Below, in pieces: positions 1 to 11,336 of a DNA stretch of 64,000 bases. The position numbers and the translations under genes were made by a program. The stretch lies in the NCBI GenBank assembly GCA_029255685.2, contig CM055316.2, positions 69,083,237-69,147,236 of the forward strand, written 5' to 3'. Source of the stretch: Silene conica (lineage: Eukaryota; Streptophyta; Magnoliopsida; Caryophyllales; Caryophyllaceae). The notes beneath the pieces were generated by a model. That model saw only the letters and a list, made by a program, of their open reading frames with translations. It did not search any database and had not been told where the DNA came from. How positions within the stretch are numbered: position 1 is the stretch's first letter; each line of letters begins with the position of its first letter.

Positions 1-1221
1 ATATTATGGAGAAACGACACAAAAAGTTGAAGAATTATAAAAAAAATTGAGAAGAATAAAGCTACCATGGCAAATTGCGTTTATGATTCAATGAGTATCG
101 ATGAGTTCGAAGTTAGCTGGAAAATTTTTGTGGGTGTATATGGATTGGCAAAAAATGCTTGGCTTTATACCTTATGTAAAGACAGAAGTCGCTGGGTTCC
201 AGCATTTGTGAACGATTGTTTTTGGGCCGGTATGTCTAGCACACAAAGAAATGAAAGCGTTAATGCTTTTTTCAAGCATTATGTTAATAGCGACATCACT
301 GAAACAATTTGTGCTCAAGTATGATCTTGCTCTAGGTGCTAAGTGTGACAAGGAGAGGCTTTTGGATCATCAGTCCAAAAACACCGGATACAAAATTGTA
401 TCCAAATTTGCCGCTGAAAGAGTTTTCCAACCAATTTACACTCACTACGCATTCCAAAAGGTTATGAAAGAGGTAAGAGGTTGCCTGTATATCACTCATA
501 GTATCTTTGCGGATGAGGAAGACTATAGTGAGTACAAGGTGGAGGATACTCGTGAATTTGGGGACTTACCCATAGAGAAGAGAGTTGAGTACATGGTCAG
601 GTTAGACAAGGGGACTAATCATGTTCAGTGTGGTTGTAAGCTCTTTGAAATGCGTGGTATTTTGTGTAGGCATTCACTAAAAATTCTTTATGATTGCGGT
701 GTACAACAAATTCCAGATTTTTATATTGTGAGACGATGGAGGAAAGATATTGATAGACCATACACTAGGGTGAAAGTGCCTTACTATAATCCTTTGAAAA
801 GTGAGATTGTAGCTAGGTATGAGAAAATGCAGGAAGAGTTTAAAAAGGTTGTCATCAAAGCTATGAATACCGAGGAAGAATTTGGTATTGTGATAAATGG
901 TATTACTCATATTAACAAGAATCTTACAATTCAAGGAGCAAATAAATTTCTGGTAAGGAAGGTATGTCATCCGAGCATGTCATTGAAAATGAGGAATCAC
1001 AAGATGTCGTATTTGTGTTCGATAATTCAGAAGGAATTCAGACTAAACTTGCCTTACAAGACCCAAGACAGGTGAAATCTGTTGGAAGGCCACGAATTCG
1101 AGTCAAGAGAAGGCAGTACAATGTACCAAGAAAAACCACTTCCAGATGGCCGAATATCAACTCTGATGTAGGAGAGGTAAGTCTTACTAGGCTGCCACTT
1201 TTTTTTATAAAAGGTAAGTAA
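1..1221 (+). pseudogene. FAR1/FHY3-related (MULE-derived) gene fragment, frameshifted
   Basis: This is the 3' part of a FAR1/FRS-type protein, a plant transcription-factor family descended from Mutator-like transposases. Visible parts in order are the end of the MULE transposase domain (CVYDSMSIDEFE to NAFFKHYVNSD, 79-300), then a SWIM zinc finger at about 622-673 (CGCKLFEMRGILCRH, pattern CxCx(n)CxH), then a basic tail (DPRQVKSVGRPR, frame 1, about 1057-1092). The reading frame changes at least three times: in the A-run near 38-48, near 298-302, and near 960. The last could instead be an intron. Start and 5' end lie outside the window. With several frame breaks it is almost certainly non-coding. 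It could be a host FRS pseudogene or a remnant of a MULE; no terminal inverted repeats were seen to decide. Confidence 0.8.
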
Positions 1222-2538
1222 TATATATATCAAAACCCAAAGTCAAATTACAAGGAGATTCTATAATAGTTACAAAAGCTATAGTACGACCTTGCAGATC
1301 ATCGTCAAATAAAATCCATGCTTGCTTATTCCATTCATTGTAGCAGCCCCTTAGAACTTTGTAGGCTCGCACACTAGGCATCACTGCCCCATTCCAGTAA
1401 CAGCTACTCTACCTCTATCCACAACTGCTGCATCCTCTGACCCGCAGTCTATACAGAAAGTATTCTTTCCTTGTTCTCGGGGTTATATACGCTCTTTCTT
1501 CTAAGCTCATGTCTGATATGATCCATAACATAAGTTGTGGGAAAATATCTGTATATATTCCCAATTCTTTATATGCAGGATTATAACGAATATATAAGGT
1601 ACGATTTATAGTCATAAACGAAGAACAAGATACAAAGATTAGGATTAAGAATTAACCTTCTGTCCTTGCAAAGGCCTAAGATCAGATATCAAAACATATA
1701 TCCTCCTAATCGTTGCACCCAAGATGTCCTGAGAAATACCCTTTCCTGAGCTAGAAACTGCAAAATTACCTCTAATTTTGTGTAAGATGAAAGCTAGAGA
1801 GAGAGAGAGAGAGAGAGGAGGGAGGCGGTTATGCGTGGGAACTCGTGCCATCCTAGGGTGCCGAGTTGGTCTTATTTATAGGGGAGTGTATTGAGTAGTT
1901 TAGTCAGAATACAACTCTTTTGTTTATACTACTAACAACTTCTCCTAATAACAATAAGATAGAGTTCCGCTCCCAACTAACTGATCCACACGCCCCATAG
2001 GGTGCCGTGTGATCACTGTCGCAACCGGATTTTTACAGATAAAAATCGGTTGTTACACACTCTTTGTGTGTAATGCTTATCTTTATAAATATCGTATATT
2101 TATATTTTAACAATTAAATATAACCGTTTATATTTAACTGAATTATTTAATCTTTATTAAATAATTTCATTACACACTAATTGTATATAACATTTTACAT
2201 TTAATTACGAATTAACATTTTAATTCGTCTTAGCTAATATTATTTAATCAGTATTAAATAATTATATCATCATTACGTTGACTAACCGTTTAGTCGTATA
2301 GGGTATCAGTATGATTACATTTTCATCTAATCATATCTCTTAGATTCCATCCTTTAGGTGTGACTCTTAGGGACCAGTTGATTACCGCCATCTGTATTAA
2401 AATAACGTCAAACTTTCTAGCAAGCCAACCGTTATTGATATACGTGAATCAACTGGTAAAATACAAAGTATACCCTGTGTTCCTTTAAGAGATTTATACG
2501 TGTTGTCGCACTAACTGTTGAGGACACTAGCTCCAACA
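1222..2538 (-). repeat. 3' LTR of the outer Ty1/copia element (outer edge not located)
   Basis: The inner edge is well supported. On the minus strand a polypurine tract is followed directly by TGTTGGAG, so the LTR ends at 2538 on the plus strand. A minus-strand TATA box lies at 1871-1880 (TATAAATAAG), followed by a GA-repeat leader (about 1797-1818), as expected for an LTR promoter and R region. The outer edge cannot be fixed because the 5' LTR is not in the window to compare. 1222-1640 may be LTR, flank or FAR1 remnant. No gene is seen in this stretch. Confidence 0.6.
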
Positions 2539-2549
2539 ATCTCCCACTT
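2539..2549 (-). other. Polypurine tract of the outer copia element
   Basis: The minus strand reads AAGTGGGAGAT immediately before the LTR start TGTTGGAG. This is the plus-strand DNA primer site of a Ty1/copia element. From 2550 to 3332 there is 3' untranslated element sequence with no gene. Confidence 0.7.
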
Positions 2550-3332
2550 GTCCGTACAAGTGTATGTGCGATAACCGATTCTCATATCCAATTAAATTTC
2601 TCCCACTCAATGTAAAACAATTTACAAATCTGTATTCACAAAGGTCGTATTTTACAAGCGATATGTATCAAGAGTGGTTTTTCCGACTAGAAAGTAACTC
2701 AACTGATAACGAATCATTATTCGAGCTTGGCCAAGCATTTCAGTTACTACTCCTCGAGTGGCCATGAGAAATATTAAAACCTGATAAAGGGTGGATATTT
2801 TCCTTAACTCGAATCTTGCAGATGTAAGCGCAGTATGAAATGACCCGAAAAAATCTGCTTAGCCCCAGTTACGGTCAGCTAGTGAGAAAGAAATCAAAGT
2901 CACCCAAAACTGCCCTTTATCTCAAGAAACAGTCGACAGTCAAAAGAATCGACTCAAGGAACACGATGGACGTCCTATCCACGACCTGGCACCGAATGTT
3001 CAGTAACATTTAGGACTCCATTGCGTCGTCACGAAAATGTCCTACGAGTTATCGTTATAATCTCGTATCTTTGATCGATCAGTCAACGGTTTGACTTATG
3101 GTTTGTTGAACCACCAGGCCACCATCAATCGACGTCACAAAAAAATTGCCAGAGTTATCAGATCATGTAGGCGATTATGGATAATAACAAATATAATGTA
3201 ATTCAGTTCACTTTGTGGTGTTCAATGTTGTCTGTACAATCCACATGAAAAACAAAATATAAAACAAAATCGATGGTGTTATAAATAGTACTCCGTATAT
3301 GAAATAGATACAATATCCAATTCACAAAAGTA

Positions 3333-6300
3333 CTAATACAACTCAGGAACACGTTTAATACCCATTGAAATAACGTGTCCTTCATATTTGTCATGTCTTA
3401 ATGGTTTATTGAGAGGATCTGCGATGTTGTCATCTGTCGCAATCTTGTCTATCATTATCTCCTTTTGCTCCACGTAGTCTCGAATCAGGTGAGCTTTTCG
3501 CAGTACATGTCTAGATTTGTTGCTAGACTTAGGCTCCTTAGCCTGGAAGATGACACCTCTATTGTTGCAATAGATGGTGATCGGGTTGTTCGAACTAGGA
3601 ACTACAATGAGTCCTTGTAAGAACTGACGCATCCATATAGCTTCCTTTGCAGCTTCTGAAGCGAGTACTCGAGCTCAGTAGTAGAATCTGCAGTAACACT
3701 CTGCTTGGAGCTTTTCCAACTGTCAGCAGCGCCATTAAGAGTAAAAACGAATCCATACTGAGATTTCGAGTCATCGCGATCCGTTTGGAAGCTAGCATCT
3801 GCGTAACCGTTTGCGCAAAGCTCAATGCCTCCACCATAAGTCAATACCCAATCTTTAGTCCTCCGTAGGTACTTAAGAATGTTTTTAACAGCCATCCAGT
3901 GTGGTTCACCTAGATTGCCTTGATACCGACTCGTCATACTAAAAGCATATGCCACGTCTGGACGTGTGCATATCATGGCATACATGATCGATCCTATAGC
4001 TGACGCATAAGGAATGCGACTCATGCGCTCGACCTCTTCCGGTGTTTTAGGTGCCTGAGTCTTACTCAAATGCACCCTCGAGATCATCGGAAGTAACCCC
4101 TTTTTGGAATTGGCCATGCTGAATCTGTCAAGAATCTTATCTATATAAGACTCCTGACTCGGTGATAACATCCGTCGTGATCTATCTCTATAGATACGAA
4201 TCCCCAATATACATTGTGCCTCACCCAGATCTTTCATCTGGAGATGGTTCTTTAACCATATTTTAACCGAAGATAAGAGAGGGATGTCATTTCCGATCAA
4301 GAGTATGTCGTCGACATACAACACCAGAAAGACGATCTTGCTCCCACTCGACTTGATCTATGAGCGTGGTTCTTCAACCGATCGAATAAAACCATTCTTT
4401 TTATCACTTGGTCAAAACGATAATTCCAACTCCTAGATGCTTGCTTAAGTCCATAAATGGAACGCTTAAACTTGCACACTTTCTTTAGGATTTTTGGGAT
4501 CAGTGAAACTTTCGGGTTGTACCATGTACAAGTCCTCCTCCAAATAACCGTTTCAGAAGGAGGTTTTCACATCCGTTTGCCATATATCATAGTCATGAAA
4601 TGCAGCAATCGCTAAGATAATCCGAATGGAGCGCAACATGACTGCGGGTGCAAAAATCTCATCATAGTGCAACCCTTGCACTTGAGTGAAACCTCTTTCC
4701 ACTAGTCGCGCCTTGTAGGTGTCTGGTTGTCCCTTGATGGAACACTTTATCTTATAAAGCCATTTGCACTGAAGAGCTCGTACCTTATTAGGCAAATCAA
4801 CCAACTCCCATACGTCATTCTCACACATGGAGTCCATTTCGGATTGCATGGCATTCAACCATAGCTTTGAGTCGGAACAGGTCATAGCACCTTTATAGGT
4901 CACGGGTTCGTTACTCTCTAAGAGAAAAACGTCAACTCCGTCAAGTTCCTCGATCATACCGATGTATCTATCTGGAGGAATGGAGTGTCTACCCGACCTT
5001 CTGGGTTCCTCAGGAATACTGACTGCAACAGAAGATGAAGGAACGGTTTCCTCTATTGATTGCTCAGTAGTTGGTTCTTGAACCTCCGACAGATCAAAGG
5101 TTCTATTACTTGTCTTATTCTCAAGAAACTCTTTCTCTAAGAATTTCGCACTAGACGCAACAAAAATGCGGTGTTCGGTAGGCGAATAGAAGTAATGACC
5201 AAACATTCGTTTTGGATAACCAATAAAGTATGTCTTGACCGATCGCGGGCCGAGCTTATCCTCGTGTCTCCACTTGACATAAGCCTCACAGCCCCCAAAC
5301 CCGAATAAAAGACAAGTTAGGGACCGTTCCCTTCCATATCTCATATGGAGTCTTGTCAACAGCTTTAGACGGACTTCAGTTAAGTATAAGAGCAGCTGAC
5401 AATAGAGCAAAGCCCCATAATGAATCTGGCACAATTGTGTGACTCATCATGGATCGAACCATATCTAATAGTGTTCGATTTCTCCGTTCGGACACACCAT
5501 TTAACTGTGGTGTTCCAGGTGATGTTAACTATAGTACTATACCACAGTTTTTAAGGTGTTGATCAAACTCATTCGAAAGATACTCACCACCACGATCTGA
5601 TCGTAGTGCTTTAATCTTTCTATCCAGTTTGTTTTCAACCTTCGCCTGGAATTCCTTGAACTTCTCAAAGGATTCACTTTTATGTTTCATTAAGTAGACA
5701 TATCCGTATCTACTTAAATCGTCCGTGAAAGTGATGAAATATCTATAGCCGTCTCTCGTGGTGATTGACATAGGTCCACATACATTTGTATGTACGAGGC
5801 CTAATAGGTCAGTAGCGCGCATTCCAACACTTTTGAAGGAAATACGAGTCATCTTGCCTATGAGACTTGATTCACATGTGTCAAATGGTTCATAATCAAA
5901 TGGAGATATAGCCCCATTCTGTATTAGCTGCTTTATGTGTCTGTATACAGTGCCATAGATATGTTTGATCTTTTTCACCAACCTTTAATTTCTTATTATT
6001 CACGTGTAATATTTCAGTCGATTGATCTAAGACATATATATACCATTCATGGAAACTGCTTTACCATAAACCATTCCATTTAAAGAGAAAATACAATTAT
6101 TATCCTTTATTAAGAATGAAAATCCGTCTTTATCGAGTACGGAAACTGAAACAATATTCTTAGATAAACTGGGTACATAATAACAGTTATACAGATATAA
6201 CTCGAATTCGCTCGGTAGCTGGATCACATATGTTCCCATGGAAGCAGCAGCAGCAACTTTTGCTCCATTCCCGACTTGCAGGTCCACATCACTCTTTGAG

Positions 6301-6600
6301 AGAGGCGTGATGTTTTTTAGGCCCTGCAAATGATTACACAGATGAGAACCACAACCAGTATCAATTACCCAAATCCGAAACTTGCATGGTTAATCTCAAT
6401 CATATGAATATAAAATGACATACCAACAGAAGCGACGCGGCCTGCTTTTATGTCCTCACGGTACACTGGACAGTTCCGCCTCCAATGCCCAGTCTTGTGG
6501 CAATGGTGGCACTCAATGTTACCGTCTTTGCTCTTTGTCTTGCCTTGTGAGCTACTTGTCTCACCAGGTACACTCTTAAATCCGGCCCTTTAGAATTTAG
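3333..6600 (-). pseudogene. Outer Ty1/copia pol remnant (zinc knuckle, protease, integrase, RT, RNase H)
   Basis: Read right to left, the pieces keep copia order. A CCHC zinc knuckle (CHHCHKTGHWRRNC, 6470-6511) closes gag. The protease DTG motif is near 6345-6350. The 5529-5981 piece holds the integrase core, with the first catalytic Asp apparently replaced (HTNVCGPM where the family has HTD). 4553-5434 carries the integrase end and the start of reverse transcriptase (GFTQVQGLHYDEIFAP). 3602-4324 has the RT active site YVDDILLIGND and the first half of RNase H. 3333-3632 has the RNase H end (IADPLNKPL). At least five frameshifts or stops separate these pieces and the pre-integrase zinc site is largely gone. 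Its gag lies 20 kb away because of the nested insertion. The lineage inside Ty1/copia was not resolved. Non-functional. Confidence 0.9.
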
Positions 6601-6665
6601 GAGGCTTAGCTACTGTTAGCTCTACTTGAGCTTTTCCCTTACCCTTTCCCTTGTTAGCAATCGTG

Positions 6666-6670
6666 ATAAC
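6666..6670. repeat. Left 5-bp target site duplication ATAAC
   Basis: ATAAC directly precedes the TRIM LTR start at 6671. The same five bases follow the right TRIM LTR at 26424-26428. Five bases is the usual duplication length for LTR retrotransposons. Confidence 0.9.
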
Positions 6671-6874
6671 TGTAACAACCCGACCCACCACGGTTGTAAC
6701 ACACCCCCAATAAGATGGGAAGTATGCCTTTGGGCCTATTATTTGTCCTCACTTAAGCCCAAAAGCACAAGGCCTTGTTATTAAGTGGTGGGTGGAAGCT
6801 ATTATAAACATATCACAAGCCTCACATTCTACCGATGTGGGACAACTTTCTTCTCAAACTCTTGGGGTGTTACA
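6671..6874 (-). repeat. TRIM 3' LTR (204 bp)
   Basis: Starts TGTAACAACCCG and ends GGGTGTTACA, i.e. TG...CA. The minus strand carries GTCCCACATCGG, a motif common in plant TRIM LTRs. It differs from the 26220-26423 copy at four positions by eye, all transitions (about 2%). Confidence 0.9.
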
Positions 6875-7022
6875 AACTCCCCCACTTAAAGAACACAACG
6901 TCCTCGTTGTACCTCAAACTTGACCACAACCAGGGCCAGAATCCTCCCCCGCTAGGTGTGTGACCCGGGTACTCCCGACCACAGGCTCACCACACGGTCG
7001 CAGGGTCGCTCTGATACCACTT
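6875..7022 (-). other. TRIM internal region with polypurine tract and primer-binding site
   Basis: Only 148 bp. The polypurine tract lies next to the 3' LTR (minus TAAGTGGGGGAGTT, 6875-6888). The primer-binding site is at 7008-7019 (minus TGGTATCAGAGC, matching the 3' end of plant initiator Met tRNA). There is no coding capacity, which together with the 204-bp LTRs defines a TRIM. The primer site is followed by a gypsy LTR instead of the TRIM 5' LTR. Confidence 0.85.
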
Positions 7023-9157
7023 TGTAACACCCCCATTTACCTAGGAGCCTGAACTAGGACTTCCAGAGTAAATAGGACCGTTACCATCCTGGATAACCAG
7101 GGTAGTAGATATACATAGTGAAATAAACACAGTACTTTAAGTATAAATGGTTGAACTGAAACTATTACAAGACATAGTCCAAAGGACTTCCAAAACAACT
7201 GGAATAAATAAATGTTCAACTATGAAAAACAAAACTAAGTGATCTAGTAGCTAGGTAGGTCTAGTCCATGTCTCTCCTCTATGCCCAGTCCTAGTCCACC
7301 TGTCTCTGACCTGAAAGATCTACTCCCCATTCCGGATCATTGTAGGTGAACACGAATACACTGTCAACCTCGCGGTTGAGTAGGATAACACAATAATAAG
7401 TAATGCAAACAAACAGTAATATGCAAATGATTATGTCATGCTCGAGCTCAATCTCATTCTCATTCTCAAACCCGAAACACCCAGCCATACCGAACCTCCA
7501 GGTAGACTATAATCGGCCGTCGCCGAACACCAGCTCAAAAGCTGATAAGACACCAGGCCTGGTCTGCAGAACCACCTTGGGCTTTATATCAGAACACTAT
7601 CTGATTCACAATATCTCAGTAACCAATGCATATGCATGCTCATGAATATGATAATATAATAATCACTTATTAAACCTCATGTTTTAAAAGAAAACCATAC
7701 TTGCATCCATCACAATCAATTACCACATCCAATAATAGCACATCACAGTACAAGTACAAGTGTATCCTACCTGGAATAGAAATCCGTAAACAAGCAACCA
7801 CCGTCTAGAAGTATTCCACCTCGAACTCAGTTCCTATAAATATTACTTAATATTAAATTCGTATTCATACAACAATTGCTCGTAACTAATATATAAGCTT
7901 ACTTGACATATACTTGCTAATTATAGACTTACTAATTTTAAACTTACCAAATATAGCTTATAAACAATCAATCGATTATTACTAACTTACTATATGTTCA
8001 TACACTATTACTAATATAACTAGTAACAATGCTCTTACTTACTTGTTATTACGTACTTATCATATAAATTAAGGCCATGATACAAATCATTAACACCCAT
8101 AAAAAAAACACTAACCACATTTACACTACCACTAATACGTAATTTTCACCCAAATATTAACATTAAACCATATTAGTAATCATTGACTAATCATTACCAA
8201 ATTATTATATAAAAAAATATAATGATAAGAATATCATTGATTGCTACATCAGAAAACCCAAAAAAAAACGAAAGAAACGAGGACTTCTTAAAACCGAGAA
8301 TTAACCGCCTGAAACACGCAGCCACCATGACCAACCCTGCCTTCGAACACCACCTCCGATACCGCTAGCAGCCCCTGACTTCTCCTCCGGCACCACCAGG
8401 CTCGCCTCTGAGCCAAGGTGGTTCCAGGGGAGGAGTCAGTGACCGCCGTCTGGCCACAACCGCCCTCTGTCACCGGCGTCGCACCCAGTACCCCAAACTG
8501 TTCCCTGACCATGCTAACCGTGACACCAAACGAAACTCACTACAACTTCTGACATAGCCACCCAAAACCACCGCGACAAGGATCATACTAACCCCCTAAC
8601 TGCAGCCTTCACAACCACCCAACATTCATACAAAGTAATAAACATCTTTCAAAGAAAAACTGGGTAGAGACACGACTATTCAGAACATTAAAACTGGAAT
8701 TAAAAGACACGACTCTGACAACGTATAAAAACCTCACCAGCGACAGCCAACCAGCGACAATGATGACCCTACTACAACCCACACCCCATTACTATACACC
8801 ATAGATTAGAATTATGCTTATAACAGAGACTGTACATGTATACACTAAACGAAAATCGTAATAAAAGCGTTAAAGACACAACAAGGAAAACGAGAGGGAT
8901 GATGAACTTACTTACTTGTCCTAGAAAACGAGCCACCCTAGACACCCTTAACCACCGTGTAAGACTCTCCCTTTTTGACCTTGAGGTGGCGGCAGAAAAG
9001 AGGCAGAGGTAAGATGTGAGTATGTGTGCTAGGGTTAGGGTTTATGGGGGTGTAATATATGACGGTAGGAAGGGTTTTGATGAGGGTTGAGCTTTTTAAA
9101 ACTGAAAACGTGTGATGGGCTGTATGTTTACACACATACCGAGGCCCATTGCTAACT
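7023..9157 (-). repeat. Ty3/gypsy LTR, left part (split by the Sirevirus-like copia)
   Basis: Starts TGTAACACCCCC at 7023, next to the primer site at 7008-7019. It continues to the TAACT at 9153-9157, where the nested copia begins, and resumes at 20638. The joined LTR is about 2.3 kb, normal for Tekay/Del-type chromoviruses. The ORFs in it are short and overlap nothing recognisable. No gene is seen. Confidence 0.75.
9153..9157. repeat. Target site duplication TAACT (left)
   Basis: Matches TAACT at 20633-20637 across the copia insertion. Removing the element and one copy rejoins the gypsy LTR. Confidence 0.9.
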
Positions 9158-10649
9158 TGAAGAGTCTATTGATATGATATACTCAAGAAGGGGGGGGGGG
9201 GGGGGGGTTGAATTGAGTATGCCTTCTTTTCGGAATCTTCTTCGATGTGTGTGTAGTTGTATGATGATCGTTGAGTAGAACAATAATAAAGTAGAGACAC
9301 GATATTTTTGAAGTGGTTCAGTCTCACACTCTGAGACCTACGTCCACTATTCTCGATTAATAAAATTAGTACCAACTCTGGATTACAATTTTATCAACCC
9401 TACTCGTGCGACTTTGATGTTAGTCACAACTCAATCTAGATACCGTTAAATATCTAGCTACGACAAATACCGTTAAATATTTGTCTTACAACGAGTACCG
9501 CTAAATACTCAATCTATCTTACGTAAATAAGATAAAGTCTTCAATGTTTTCTTGGTGTCACAATCTTGAATGAATAAGATCAATGCTTGAGCACTTGAAT
9601 CTTGAATCGGATTTGACAATGATAAGCTCGAACTTGAAGAATATGAACGGCGGCTCTCTCTCGATATGCGTGTATGTGTGTTGTGTATTTCGTATCAATT
9701 AATGTGTCATAGGTAGTCTATTTATATAGAATATGTATCTAGGTAATTCAAACCCTAGATGATTTAGGAATATTACTTAAACTAGAATACTAGTCTTTTA
9801 GTAATACTACCTTAAATCTAATCTTAATACATTTAGGAAAGATTTAATAATATACTATATGTATTATATAAGGAATTAATTTCCTAATTCATATTTAGGA
9901 AAGATCTTTATATAATAAACAATTAGTATCCTTATTAAATCAACTTCCTAAATCATGTCAAAGATAATAAAATATATTACCATAATATAATCTTAGTTTA
10001 TTTAGGACATTAAATAAATACATAATATTTATTTAAGTAAGTCCTATACGATTTTGGTAATGTGGCATATCACACGATTTCCAAAATCGAAACAAACTAT
10101 ATTTTAGACTATATATTTTTGACAATTAAAATCATATAAAAATCTTTAGTTTATTTTAGTAATAAATAATTATCTCATAAGACAATTATTTATTTCCTAT
10201 TTAACTAAGAGATATTTTATATAATCCTATTAAGATTAATAATTCCATATTTAATTAGAATACTATTCAAACATTAATATCACACGACACAAATTAGGAA
10301 ACAAACGTTTCACTTTAAACACATATATATTCCCGATCATTTCTTCATGATATAGAGTTATAGCTACGAGCTATAACTTGAATCCATCTTGTACTAAAGC
10401 TATAGTTGACGAATATAACTTTAGTTCATTATGCGCGCTTGTGATCTTCTATCAATCTTCGACTTAGTCAATTCACTGACTAATATTCTTGAATCTTTTA
10501 TACTTGATTGATTAGATCTTGTTACTAAATTTCTGTACACTTAGCACACGATTATACATACGAGTATATAATATATAAGTAGCTAGACTTTGTCATTATC
10601 AAAACATAAACATATATACTATATATATATTTGAATATATGGTTCAACA
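9158..10649 (-). repeat. Sirevirus-like 3' LTR (1492 bp)
   Basis: Starts TGAAGAGTC and ends GGTTCAACA. It differs from the 5' LTR by a G-run (18 versus 12 bases near 9190) and by about three substitutions by eye (AGAACAA/AGAGCAA, TTTAGGAAAG/TTTAAGAAAG, ATATTCTTG/ATATGCTTG). It contains a perfect palindrome with a 3-base spacer at 10356-10378. Confidence 0.93.
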
Positions 10650-11336
10650 AATTCCCCCTTTTTGATGATGGCAAGTCTTTCTTAGATTTCGTGTCTAAGT
10701 GTATGTTCCCCCTCAATATAATAATGGTCATTCATAGCAAAGATCAACTTAGGGTTTTTATCTTCTATCTATCCCATATCCTTTAAGGACCCTAAGAGAC
10801 AATGAATTACGACAAGGAGCAAGCTTAGGCAAATTCTAATCTAAGTCGCATATTTCCCCCTCTTGACATCATCGAAAAGATGAGAACAAAGACATGAAAC
10901 GACTAGAATAATATACGTACGAAGCATAAGCAAGCATATAAACGAGTCGAAATACTATGAACATAGAAAATATCACATAACCACATACGGAATGTTAAAA
11001 ATATACACAATCAATCCAAAATATTAAGCCAATGGGCCGAATGTGGAAAATAGAGTATGAAGGAAAATGGGCCTGGCTAGGGTTCGAATAATATGGGCCT
11101 GCAAAAGGTAACTAGTAAATTGGGCCATGGCAAAAGAAATATAGCTGGGCCTGTTTTAGGATTAAGAAATCCGAGAGAGAGGCAAAACAAAAGGGTAAGG
11201 CCTCGGATTCCTTAATGGGCTAGGTTAGGAAATTTGGGCCATAATAACAGAATTTTTATAAGTCCACCCCAGACTTTGAGCAAAACAACAACAACACAGC
11301 AACCCAAAACACGAGATCAGAGACGAAGGAAGAGGA
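10650..11336 (-). other. Sirevirus-like polypurine tracts and 3' untranslated region
   Basis: The main polypurine tract is adjacent to the LTR (plus AATTCCCCCTTTTTGATGAT, 10650-10669). Two similar tracts follow, near 10704-10712 (TTCCCCCTC) and 10852-10871 (TTTCCCCCTCTTGACATCAT). Multiplied polypurine tracts are a known Sirevirus trait. No gene is seen to 11336. Confidence 0.75.

Noticed and set aside
6671..6874. Treating the 204-bp repeat as the gypsy element's own LTR
   Set aside because: The gypsy polypurine tract at 20844-20857 abuts a different LTR end, and the 204-bp LTR has its own polypurine tract and a 148-bp internal region, as in a TRIM.
6671..6874. Cassandra-type TRIM with a 5S rRNA-like promoter
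   Set aside because: No 5S-like internal control region is visible in the LTR.
7008..7019. tRNA-Met gene at the GCTCTGATACCA sites (also 19132, 26205)
   Set aside because: Only the 3'-end complement is present, next to LTRs; these are primer-binding sites, not tRNA genes.
8288..8512. Small ORF in the gypsy LTR
   Set aside because: No family signature, lies within non-coding LTR, and looks like chance in a GC-richer patch.
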